Of a DNA stretch of 20,240 bases, positions 6,362 through 12,383 are shown piece after piece. The notes under the pieces were generated by a model that was not told the origin of the DNA, did not search any database, and saw nothing but the letters and a program-made list of their open reading frames with translations. This DNA is from a virus, in the IMG/VR virus record IMGVR_UViG_3300042518_001488, positions 1 through 20,240 of that record; one strand, given 5' to 3'. Numbering within the stretch: position 1 is the stretch's first letter; each line of letters starts with the position of its first letter. The position numbers and the translations under genes are program-made.

Positions 6362-7303
6362 ATGACGAAAACGACAACAGACCAACCAGCGACGGCGGTA
6401 GATATTCCTACCGGAAAACAGCCAGCGGTAGAGATCCCTACGGGTAAACAGGCAGCGGGGGCCGTTGCGGTGGTTCAGGCGGCCAGGAAGGTTCTTACGT
6501 TCCGAGAGCGATGCTACGAAATCAGCTTCCCGATGCTCAAGAGCATGGTAGGCGAAGAAAGGGCCAAGGAGGCATCTGGGCGCGTCGCAGCGGCACTGGC
6601 GGCATCCAGGGCGGCAGCTAGAGACCCGAAGGACTTTGACTTGTGTACGGTCGAGAGTATTGGCCGGGTAGTCGCAGTCTCGGCTCTTACGGGAATCTAC
6701 CCTGGGACCGGGGCAACCGCTCTGGCCTATGCGATTCCAAGGAGACCGCGACAAGGCGAAGACCCGCAGCTAACCTACCAGCTATCTCATCGCGGATTGA
6801 ACGCTTTGGCGAATCGGGCAGGGGCTCACATGGTCGCGATTCCGATCAGCTACAACGATCAGATCGAGGTGACTGAGACCGGCGACGCGGTTATCCGGTC
6901 GATGGACTTGGACAACCCGCCGACGACCGAAGCGGAACTGCGGGGCGTTGTGGTCTTGGTCAAGCGACTCGATACAGGGACGCTTGTTTATGCGGGATGG
7001 GTTCCGAAGAAACTCATTCACGAACGCCGAGACGTTTCGGATTCGTTCAAGTACGCCGAAAGCCCGAAGGGAGATTGGTCTAAAGGCTCAAGCCCTTGGC
7101 ACGCATGGTATACTCCGCAAGCGATGAAAACGGCGATGCATTACGCAATAGCCCGAGGCTGGTGCGTGATCGACGACACAGACGCTCAACGGGCTCTATC
7201 TGCCGATGTTGAGAGCGATATCATCGACGTTGAATCCAGACCCTTGAACCGCGTCGCGCTCGGACGCAACGAACTACCAGCGATCGAGGGGCCAGCGGAA
7301 TGA
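6362..7303 (+). CDS. recT: RecT-family single-strand annealing protein
   Basis: Three hundred and thirteen residues from ATG 6362, four bases after the exonuclease stop. The core has TVESIGRVVAVSALTGIYPG at 96-115, then TGATALAYAIPRR and LTYQLSHRGLNALANRAG at 137-154, typical of RecT, which binds ssDNA and anneals complementary strands. The N-terminus is extended and holds two copies of (V/E)IPTGKQ at about residues 14-30, an imperfect internal repeat. The last codons (GPAE, stop) are duplicated at the end of the next gene. The product works with the upstream exonuclease. Confidence 0.9.
   Translation: MTKTTTDQPATAVDIPTGKQPAVEIPTGKQAAGAVAVVQAARKVLTFRERCYEISFPMLKSMVGEERAKEASGRVAAALAASRAAARDPKDFDLCTVESIGRVVAVSALTGIYPGTGATALAYAIPRRPRQGEDPQLTYQLSHRGLNALANRAGAHMVAIPISYNDQIEVTETGDAVIRSMDLDNPPTTEAELRGVVVLVKRLDTGTLVYAGWVPKKLIHERRDVSDSFKYAESPKGDWSKGSSPWHAWYTPQAMKTAMHYAIARGWCVIDDTDAQRALSADVESDIIDVESRPLNRVALGRNELPAIEGPAE
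7289..7301 (+). repeat. Gene-end repeat GGGCCAGCGGAAT, copy 1
   Basis: Identical to 7564-7576. Both copies encode the C-terminal EGPAE of their genes and run into the stop codon, so the gene at 7300 is bracketed by them. Confidence 0.65.
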
Positions 7304-7578
7304 TCGAGTCAATCTACGGGCTCAAGGTGTTTATCGACGATCGGATTTGCGTCAAGGTTGAGCGAAAGCAAGTTCGATTTCCTAGGTCAAGCAAAGTGAG
7401 GATTCGCAAAAAGTGGTCCAAGCAAGGGAAGAACTTTGCCGAAAAGGTGGCGCATGTTGCATACCGACAAGGGCGAAACCTTTTTGTGTCGACCGAGATT
7501 TACAAGTCGCTCAAAAATGGACTGGTCGACGAAATGAAAACGCACCCGCTTTTTGGTAAAGAAGGGCCAGCGGAATAG
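7300..7578 (+). CDS. Small basic phage-type protein (92 aa)
   Basis: ATG 7300 overlaps the RecT stop (ATGA). The product is rich in Lys and Arg, with a basic centre PRSSKVRIRKKWSKQGKN followed by short strands and a helix. Small proteins with RIRKKW-type segments occur in phage early regions, but I cannot name a family. A nucleic-acid-binding role would suit both the charge and the position after recT. Its C-terminus repeats that of RecT. Confidence 0.65.
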   Translation: MIESIYGLKVFIDDRICVKVERKQVRFPRSSKVRIRKKWSKQGKNFAEKVAHVAYRQGRNLFVSTEIYKSLKNGLVDEMKTHPLFGKEGPAE

Positions 7579-7607
7579 CGAACCAGGATCGTCCAGGGGA
7601 TCAGCCA

Positions 7608-7712
7608 ATGATCGCTACATGCGGCGTGCTGAGCAACTGTCCAAGGTTGCCGATCCTTTTGCCAACCCAATTCGGGGCGGCGTATGGAGGTGAATTATGG
7701 CCAGATACATAA
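7608..7712 (+). CDS. Possible small ORF altered by cassette insertion (34 aa)
   Basis: ATG 7608 follows CCAGGGGATCAGCCA. The product begins MIATCGVLSNCPRL and includes PTQFGAAYGGE, encoded by the 39-bp repeat at 7661-7699. The second repeat copy encodes PTHFGAAYGGE followed directly by TGA, overlapping the ATG of the membrane peptide at 8107. This suggests the original gene ended there and was cut off by insertion of the gene at 7697. The evidence is modest. Confidence 0.35.
   Translation: MIATCGVLSNCPRLPILLPTQFGAAYGGELWPDT
7661..7699 (+). repeat. 39-bp direct repeat containing RBS and start, copy 1
   Basis: Matches 8071-8109 at 37 of 39 bases (differences at 7670 and 7696). It includes TTCGGGGCGGCGTATGGAGG and ends in the ATG of the gene at 7697. 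Confidence 0.9.
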
Positions 7713-8071
7713 GAAAAGTCGCGTGGGTCGAGGCTAGGCAGTTTACTACAAACAACGAGCCGGACAATAAAGAAATGGATTCAATCATTTTGTGGCTAGA
7801 ATCAAATGGCACGAAGGCGACGCACGACGGCACGAGCATTTACATCAAGACGGCCAGCGGACAAGTAGCGGAGGCCGTTGTCGGCGACTTCATTGTATTT
7901 GATCGAAGCCTAGGGGTTTTGTTTTTGGCCAGCGAGTTTTCTTTTTCCGAGGCTTTTGAGGAGTGTACTCACGACTGGGAAGCCATCGACGATACCGATA
8001 AAGATCAGTGCTTGTTCTGCGAGGAAGTGCGGACGTATCCCGTGCAGTATTTTGGAGATGAAGTCTTGTAG
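7697..8071 (+). CDS. Phage-type protein with added C-terminal C..C segment (124 aa)
   Basis: ATG 7697 sits 7 bases after TGGAGG in repeat copy 1, and its TAG is the first base triplet touching repeat copy 2. The N-terminal 90 residues follow a common phage pattern: Y.RKV.WVEA.QFT, a DG-containing loop, IYIKTASGQVAEAVVGDFIV and a final S.F.EAFEE. After that comes an unusual tail with CTHDW and CLFC, possibly a small zinc site. The function of the family is unknown. The flanking repeats suggest it entered as a single-gene cassette. Confidence 0.75.
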   Translation: MARYIRKVAWVEARQFTTNNEPDNKEMDSIILWLESNGTKATHDGTSIYIKTASGQVAEAVVGDFIVFDRSLGVLFLASEFSFSEAFEECTHDWEAIDDTDKDQCLFCEEVRTYPVQYFGDEVL

Positions 8072-8109
8072 CCAACCCACTTCGGGGCGGCGTATGGAGG
8101 TGAATGATG
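8071..8109 (+). repeat. 39-bp direct repeat containing RBS and start, copy 2
   Basis: Copy 2 of 7661-7699. It ends at the ATG of the membrane peptide at 8107, so the same ribosome-binding site now serves two genes. Confidence 0.9.
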
Positions 8110-8181
8110 CTGGAGATACTACTATGGTTTATCGCGTTTGCTGTCTTTGTGTTTGTTGTTGCGTTTACGTTTGCATCGTAG
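8107..8181 (+). CDS. Tiny transmembrane peptide A (24 aa)
   Basis: ATG 8107 (or the adjacent ATG 8104) follows TGGAGGTGA. The product MLEILLWFIAFAVFVFVVAF plus four residues is one hydrophobic helix and little else. A second ORF in another frame (8124-8228) starts inside it. The same nested layout is repeated at 8238-8434. The function is unknown; a lysis or superinfection-related membrane role is inference. Confidence 0.5.
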   Translation: MLEILLWFIAFAVFVFVVAFTFAS

Positions 8182-8228
8182 GTTGCAAGGCGCAACCTGT
8201 GCGGTATGAGATCGCTCAAGTTTACTAG
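8124..8228 (+). CDS. Nested lipoprotein-like peptide A (34 aa)
   Basis: ATG 8124, in the +2 frame relative to peptide A, follows CTGGAGATACTACT. It has a lipoprotein signal: MVYR, a hydrophobic Cys-rich stretch, then the lipobox IVGC with Cys21 and a basic +2 residue, leaving a 14-residue mature peptide ending YEIAQVY. The copy at 8243 keeps the same layout, with synonymous changes (GGT/GGG, GAG/GAA) and an in-frame 3-base indel after the lipobox. It could resemble Rz1-type small lipoproteins, but no matching long spanin partner is present. Confidence 0.45.
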   Translation: MVYRVCCLCVCCCVYVCIVGCKAQPVRYEIAQVY

Positions 8229-8237
8229 GAGGTCCAA

Positions 8238-8297
8238 GTGACATGGCTCATCGTATTTTTTGTTTTTGTGTGCTTGGTTGTTTTGGTTTTTTCCTAG
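8238..8297 (+). CDS. Tiny transmembrane peptide B (19 aa)
   Basis: GTG 8238 follows AGGAGGTCCAA, the best ribosome-binding site in this area. The product MTWLIVFFVFVCLVVLVFS is entirely a membrane helix and ends in TAG at the position matching the end of peptide A. It is the second copy of the nested pair. Confidence 0.4.
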   Translation: MTWLIVFFVFVCLVVLVFS

Positions 8298-8434
8298 GGT
8301 GCAGGTCACCCGCAACGTATGAAATCATCGAGGTTTCAGATGGCGAAAAGATGCTCGATTTGCACCGATGGAATCGAGGCGTCAGGTGTCGACAAATGCC
8401 CGAAGTGCCAAGACCTGACAGAGCTTGGCGTTGA
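8243..8434 (+). CDS. Nested lipoprotein-like peptide B (63 aa if read to its stop)
   Basis: ATG 8243 is 10 bases after AGGAGG and in the +2 frame relative to peptide B. It begins MAHRIFCFCVLGCFGFFLGC with lipobox FLGC (Cys20), then R and ATYEIIEV, matching peptide A in order. Where copy A stops, this frame runs on for about 30 further codons into the zinc-ribbon gene at 8340, and that part looks non-functional. The call is tentative because the T-rich DNA could give such frames by chance. Confidence 0.35.
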   Translation: MAHRIFCFCVLGCFGFFLGCRSPATYEIIEVSDGEKMLDLHRWNRGVRCRQMPEVPRPDRAWR

Positions 8435-8984
8435 TCGGATTTCGATTTTGCTTCGGCACGCCAAGAAAATCCCGCGACGAGCCGAGCGGTATTTGGCTCG
8501 GATCGAACACTTCCGAGAGATTGACGCTAAGGCAGCGGAGGCGGCAAAGGCTGTCGTCGAGGTAATTGCCGAGCCGGTTGCTCAAAAGCACTGCAAGATT
8601 TGCGGAACGCCACCACGGCTCAAGGATCGCAACTGTTGCCGGGAATGCTTTGGCATCAAAAAAACAATCAGCGACCCCTACGAGATTTGCCAATTCTTGA
8701 TGCAAAAGCGACCTGAAAAGGCGGCTCAATATCAGGCGATGGCCGACCAGCACAGGCAGCGGATGATCGAAACTTCGGTCGACCCTAAAAGGGAGATCCG
8801 GATCAACAGACGGCTAGCGGCTTTGGCGGCTAGCATCAAGCCTTGCAAGCCGCGAATTGTGACGACCAACGGGGTCGAGTCGACTTGCCGATACTGGCGG
8901 TGTGGGCGTTGTCGAAACGTATTGACAAGGCCTAGTTGTTTGAAATGCGAACAGATTATTAAAGGAGAGATTCAAGATGACTGA
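8340..8984 (+). CDS. Multi-zinc-ribbon protein (214 aa)
   Basis: ATG 8340 follows GAGGTTTCAG; an in-frame ATG at 8319 lies in the duplicated leader. Three cysteine clusters are spread along the protein: CSIC...CPKC at the N-terminus, CKIC...CCREC near residue 85-105, and CRYWRCGRC...CLKC near the C-terminus, with basic helices between (LLRHAKKIPRRAERYLARIE; INRRLAALAAS). This suggests three zinc ribbons or treble clefs joined by helical linkers, most likely binding nucleic acid or protein. I recognise no named family. It overlaps the next gene by 8 bases. Confidence 0.7.
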   Translation: MAKRCSICTDGIEASGVDKCPKCQDLTELGVDRISILLRHAKKIPRRAERYLARIEHFREIDAKAAEAAKAVVEVIAEPVAQKHCKICGTPPRLKDRNCCRECFGIKKTISDPYEICQFLMQKRPEKAAQYQAMADQHRQRMIETSVDPKREIRINRRLAALAASIKPCKPRIVTTNGVESTCRYWRCGRCRNVLTRPSCLKCEQIIKGEIQDD

Positions 8985-9606
8985 AAAGATCGAGGCATTT
9001 TGGGAAAACGCAACGGCGAAGGATGTCGAGCGGGTGATGCAGGGCGAAACGGTGGAAGCTAGGTTTCGGGATTATGAAAACAGGGGTTGGCACCTGGGTG
9101 AACTTACGGGCTTTTCGCTCAGGGCGTGCCGAGGAAGGTGGGAGACCTACCCTTACTACTTCTACGAATGCCAAGTCTACCGCGAGCCAGCATCGACGCG
9201 CAGTCCAAAGGACGGCTGCCGAATGCTTGAGGGCAACAAACAGCCGATAAGTTTTTGCGACAACCTCGGAGACCTGATTGAATCCCAATCGGAATGGTCC
9301 CAAAAGACATTCGGGACAGACGAAGAGCGCGGGCCAATTGGAACGCTAAAGCATCTCGCAAAGGAAGCCAACGAAGCTCACGAGGCATTCGAGGCTCACG
9401 GAGGCAGCGATCGAAAGTACCTAGACGAGCTAGCAGACTGTTTTATTTTGCTTCTCGATGCAACGCGCAGGTCTAGGGTATCTTTTCCAGGCTTGGTTAA
9501 TCTTGCAATCGCGAAGATGGCAATCAACAAAGCCCGAACATGGCAGACGGGAAAAAACACGAACGAGCCGGTTGAGCACGTGAGAAGCGAAAGCGAGGCT
9601 AAATAA
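8977..9606 (+). CDS. Fusion: phage N-terminal domain plus DUF550/MazG-like pyrophosphohydrolase
   Basis: ATG 8977 follows AAAGGAGAGATTCAAG. Residues 1-70 (MTEKIEAFWENATAKDVERV..., GETVEARFRD, CQVYREP) are shared with the next gene. Residues 106-192 match DUF550-type phage dATP/dGTP diphosphohydrolases: EWSQKTFGTDEERGPIGTLK, then KEANEAHE with E130, E133 and E136, and DELADCFILLLDA with E151 and D154, the MazG-like metal ligands. The enzyme would hydrolyse purine dNTPs to NMP and pyrophosphate, adjusting nucleotide pools. The fusion of the two parts is unusual. Confidence 0.8.
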   Translation: MTEKIEAFWENATAKDVERVMQGETVEARFRDYENRGWHLGELTGFSLRACRGRWETYPYYFYECQVYREPASTRSPKDGCRMLEGNKQPISFCDNLGDLIESQSEWSQKTFGTDEERGPIGTLKHLAKEANEAHEAFEAHGGSDRKYLDELADCFILLLDATRRSRVSFPGLVNLAIAKMAINKARTWQTGKNTNEPVEHVRSESEAK

Positions 9607-10343
9607 TGACTACTGAAAAGATCGAGGATTTTTGGGAAAACGCAACGGCGGAAGATGTTGCGCGGGTGATGGCAGGGGAGACGGTTGAGGCTAGGTTTCG
9701 GGATGATAACTTGCAAGGGTGGACCACCAGGACGCTTTCAGGGTGGCAGACTACTGGAGTTAGGCCGTTGTGGCATTCAAGCGATGGGTTTGTGTGGACT
9801 AGATGCCAAGTCTACCGCGAACCCTCCTGGTGGACGAACAAGCCCGATCCAGGGCCGGGGTATCGGTTGCTTGGGAAGTTTCCCGATGAGCCCGTGGCTG
9901 TCGGCGATGAGTTTTTCAAGGCCGGCGAGTGGTATGAGACCTGTAGGCCCTCCGGAGATTCGCAAGATCGGAACGGCTGGTATCGCCGACGCATCGAGCA
10001 ACTGCTGAGCGGTCATCGATGGCTAGTTAGCGGAGATAGGCTTGAGTCCGGGGATCTGTACTACGAAAAAGGGGCTTTGCTCGAAGTTGGTCACGAGTAC
10101 TGGGGCAATAAGGTTATGCTTACCGAGGCTTTTATGCGCAAGATCGAGCAGCCGGAGCCCGAGCCGAAGCACTACGTTTTGCGGGTCGGCGATACGGTCG
10201 AGACTCCGAGCGGGCAATTAATTAAAGTTGTGAGTTCGAGCGTCGAGCAAATCGAATTCAAGTTAAGAGAAGGCTTCAAAGCGAAACTGCCGAACGGCCA
10301 GACGATCACGGCCACAGAAAAAGGCTATGAGGTGACGCAATGA
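9606..10343 (+). CDS. Phage accessory protein, paralogue of the MazG fusion's N-terminus (245 aa)
   Basis: ATG 9606 overlaps the previous TAA. Residues 1-75 repeat the preceding gene's N-terminal domain (EKIEDFWENATAEDVARVM..., GETVEARFRD, C-QVYREP), similar at DNA level over roughly the first 100 bases. The middle carries the common phage motif GYRLLGKFPDEPVAVGDEFF followed by a W-rich stretch. The C-terminal 60 residues (VLRVGDTVETPSGQLIKVVS..., LPNGQTITATEKGYEV) look like an SH3-like beta module. The role is unknown; it appears to be a mosaic of small phage domains. Confidence 0.75.
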   Translation: MTTEKIEDFWENATAEDVARVMAGETVEARFRDDNLQGWTTRTLSGWQTTGVRPLWHSSDGFVWTRCQVYREPSWWTNKPDPGPGYRLLGKFPDEPVAVGDEFFKAGEWYETCRPSGDSQDRNGWYRRRIEQLLSGHRWLVSGDRLESGDLYYEKGALLEVGHEYWGNKVMLTEAFMRKIEQPEPEPKHYVLRVGDTVETPSGQLIKVVSSSVEQIEFKLREGFKAKLPNGQTITATEKGYEVTQ

Positions 10344-10576
10344 AACGCGAATTGATTTTGATCTTTGCGTTTTCGTCGATCCTGACATTGTGCGTAGCGG
10401 CGAATAAATACTTTGAGGCCGAACCCAGCGACCCCCAACGCTACACAGTACACTTCGACGGCATCGACTACCAAGACCTGACGCGAATCGGTAGCTTTAG
10501 TCACGGGACCAGCTACAAAACCAAAGCGGGCAAACGCATTGAATTTCACGGATCTTTTTATGAGGTTGAGCAATGA
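10340..10576 (+). CDS. Exported or membrane-anchored small protein (78 aa)
   Basis: ATG 10340 overlaps the preceding TGA (ATGA). The N-terminus MKRELILIFAFSSILTLCVA is a classic signal peptide or anchor (two basic residues, hydrophobic core, small residues at the end). The remaining 55 residues are polar and strand-rich (YTVHFDGIDYQDLTRIGSFS). It probably acts in the periplasm or on the outer face of the inner membrane. The family is not recognised; a superinfection-exclusion role would be speculation. Confidence 0.65.
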   Translation: MKRELILIFAFSSILTLCVAANKYFEAEPSDPQRYTVHFDGIDYQDLTRIGSFSHGTSYKTKAGKRIEFHGSFYEVEQ

Positions 10577-11001
10577 CACAATGGCAAGCAACAACTAGAG
10601 GCGGGCATCTATCCCGGATCACGGCAACAGAACCCGATTCGGATTTCCTGATGCGCGGCGAGGTCGAGGACTCAGGATTCGTGGTTCGTTGCGAGTGGAG
10701 CAAAGACGGCAGGATTTCACCGGGCAGTGAAAGCCAATACGACCTAATTCCCATCGAACCAGAGGCCCCTAGCCCCGCGAAGGTGCGAGTCGATTTGGCT
10801 TTGGCGGCGATGGCGTACAAGCTAGCTAGCGACGCAGAGCAAGCAGCTATGGAAAGAATGAGCGATGCCGACGAGAAACTTCGAGAGGCTATGAGGGCGT
10901 GCGGTAAGGATAACGCTGTGGTTAAAATTCACGGCGAACTATTTCTGTTTCAGATCGACGAGGACGGCTGTATTTTTACCGAAAAAACGGAGGTGCTTTA
11001 A
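10573..11001 (+). CDS. Phage accessory protein with QW..TTRGG domain (142 aa)
   Basis: ATG 10573 overlaps the previous TGA. Residues 1-60 (MTQWQATTRGGHLSRI..., RGEV, W..DGR, YDLI) form a small beta-type domain shared with the next gene and, more weakly, the one after it. The C-terminal part is a helical segment (LALAAMAYKLASDAEQAAME) with a final strand pair. The function is unknown. The stop (TAATG) overlaps the next start. Confidence 0.7.
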   Translation: MTQWQATTRGGHLSRITATEPDSDFLMRGEVEDSGFVVRCEWSKDGRISPGSESQYDLIPIEPEAPSPAKVRVDLALAAMAYKLASDAEQAAMERMSDADEKLREAMRACGKDNAVVKIHGELFLFQIDEDGCIFTEKTEVL

Positions 11002-11447
11002 TGAGGCAATGGAAAGAAACCACACGCGGCGGCTACTGGGTGCGCGGCATCGAGCCGATTAACGGAGACGGCTACGGCTGGGACCTTCGCGGGGAAGTCG
11101 GCAATCACAGCAGCGAACCGCCGAGCGAAGATCCGGCAGACTGGGCTCAGGAGACGTGGCGGAGCGATGGGCGGTATGTGGTTGAGAAGGAAAGCTCTAT
11201 GGATTTAATTGAGGTGCAAATGGAACCAACACTTAGCAGCGACGAAATTCAAGTCTGGTGCGTTAGCCCGGACAAGCAAGGGGAAAACAACGAGATTGTG
11301 TTTGACAATCGAGACGAAGCCGAGGATTACGCCGAGCATGTTTTGTCCAATCTTTTCGACGACCTAGACGACGACTGCGAGGAAACAGTAACCATTCGGC
11401 GCGGGAAGATGTTGCGAAGCAAATACGAAAGCTTGGAGGATTGTTAG
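11001..11447 (+). CDS. Phage accessory protein with QW..TTRGG domain (148 aa)
   Basis: ATG 11001 shares a base with the preceding TAA. The N-terminal domain again reads M.QWKETTRGGYWVRGIEP...LRGEVG... W.SDGRY...SMDLIEV, a clear paralogue of the upstream gene. The C-terminal half differs: strands followed by a very acidic segment (FDNRDEAEDYAEH, LFDDLDDDCEE) and a short basic end. Acidic tails of this kind can mimic DNA or bind basic host proteins, but that is inference. Confidence 0.7.
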   Translation: MRQWKETTRGGYWVRGIEPINGDGYGWDLRGEVGNHSSEPPSEDPADWAQETWRSDGRYVVEKESSMDLIEVQMEPTLSSDEIQVWCVSPDKQGENNEIVFDNRDEAEDYAEHVLSNLFDDLDDDCEETVTIRRGKMLRSKYESLEDC

Positions 11448-11822
11448 ATGAGTGGAGTTAAATGGGAAAAAGGGCCGGTTAAGCTGGCCAACGGAGAAGA
11501 GGCTTTCATTGATGCGATCAACGAGGGGCAAGAGGACTATAGATACACAGGGCGAATTCGAGGCAGTAGCGGCATTTGGATCGCTGCGGGCTGGCACGCC
11601 AACGGGCGATACATGTACGCGCATACCGATCACGGGCTTAACCTAGCCCCTCCGCCAAAGAAAACAGTTCGGGTGCGGGCTGCGTGGATGGTGGTTCGCG
11701 AGAATGGCGATTTTGACGTTTTCTATAGCCATGAAACAGCTAGGAAAGTCTTTCAAGGGGTTGGAGCGTTTGCAATCAAAAAAATCGAACCGTTTGAAGT
11801 CACGGAAGGGGAGGAGCTATGA
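11448..11822 (+). CDS. Phage accessory protein, third member of the local series (124 aa)
   Basis: ATG 11448 directly follows the preceding TAG. The first half keeps the same frame of features in weaker form (YTGRIRGSSG, W-HANGRY, GLNLAPP), suggesting a third diverged copy of the domain in the two genes before it. The second half (VRVRAAWMVVRENGDFDVFY, then a helix and IKKIEPFEV) resembles small beta-alpha-beta phage modules. The function is unknown. It overlaps the nuclease gene by ATGA. Confidence 0.65.
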   Translation: MSGVKWEKGPVKLANGEEAFIDAINEGQEDYRYTGRIRGSSGIWIAAGWHANGRYMYAHTDHGLNLAPPPKKTVRVRAAWMVVRENGDFDVFYSHETARKVFQGVGAFAIKKIEPFEVTEGEEL

Positions 11823-12196
11823 TTTACATCTACAAAGCCGAACTAATCCGCGTGGTCGACGGCGATACCGTGGCCCTAGTGATTGACCTGGGGTTCGATA
11901 CGTCACGCATAGAGCGATTCCGGCTCTACGGCGTTGATGCACCGGAGATGAATACCCCAGAGGGCAAGGAGGCTAAGGCGTGGCTACGGGAGGTACTGCA
12001 GCCCCTTGAGGCGATCTACATTGAGACGCTACAGCACAAGACAAAGGCCAAGCGTGATAAGTACGGTCGGTTTCTGGCGGTGCTGTACAGCGACCTCGGC
12101 GACCTCCGGGCGAATCTACCGCCGAAAACACTTTGCGTGGATTCAATCAATGCCCGAATGATTGCAGAAGGTCACGCAAAGGAAAGGTACTGGTAA
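11819..12196 (+). CDS. Staphylococcal-nuclease-like thermonuclease (SNase)
   Basis: One hundred and twenty-five residues from ATG 11819. The SNase pattern is complete: RVVDGDTVAL at 11-20 (Asp14 and Asp16), RFRLYGVDAPE at 33-43 with Arg35, Asp40 and Glu43, and KRDKYGRFLAVLY with Arg84 late in the domain, matching the catalytic Arg-Glu-Arg set and calcium-binding aspartate of the family. There is no signal peptide, so it acts inside the cell. Phage SNases cleave DNA and RNA non-specifically; here it may help host DNA breakdown or repair. The helicase gene follows after one small ORF. Confidence 0.85.
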   Translation: MIYIYKAELIRVVDGDTVALVIDLGFDTSRIERFRLYGVDAPEMNTPEGKEAKAWLREVLQPLEAIYIETLQHKTKAKRDKYGRFLAVLYSDLGDLRANLPPKTLCVDSINARMIAEGHAKERYW

Positions 12197-12358
12197 ATGA
12201 ACCCCTACCAACCCCCTGACGACGAAAACCAACTCGACCGGATCGAGCGGAAGCTAGACCGGCTAAACGGATGGTACTTGCTGACGCTTATCATCGGCGG
12301 GGAACTTACGGCGTTGGGTTTTTTGCTGGTCGAGATTTTTGGTAGATGGAAGTTTTAA
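12197..12358 (+). CDS. Small membrane protein (53 aa)
   Basis: ATG 12197 directly follows the nuclease stop. The N-terminal half is polar with a charged amphipathic helix (LDRIERKLDRLNGW), the second half one transmembrane helix (YLLTLIIGGELTALGFLLVEI). This coil-plus-TM layout recurs in small phage membrane proteins, some of them lysis related, but nothing here fixes a role. It fills the otherwise empty 187-base gap before the helicase. Confidence 0.6.
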   Translation: MNPYQPPDDENQLDRIERKLDRLNGWYLLTLIIGGELTALGFLLVEIFGRWKF

Positions 12359-12383
12359 GTTTCAATTCTTTGGAGGTAGATAG

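Noticed and set aside
6131-6754. Open reading frame of 207 codons on the - strand
   Set aside because: It is antisense to the exonuclease and RecT genes, both identified by catalytic motifs. Its Arg/Cys/Ser-rich translation looks like a shadow of coding DNA.
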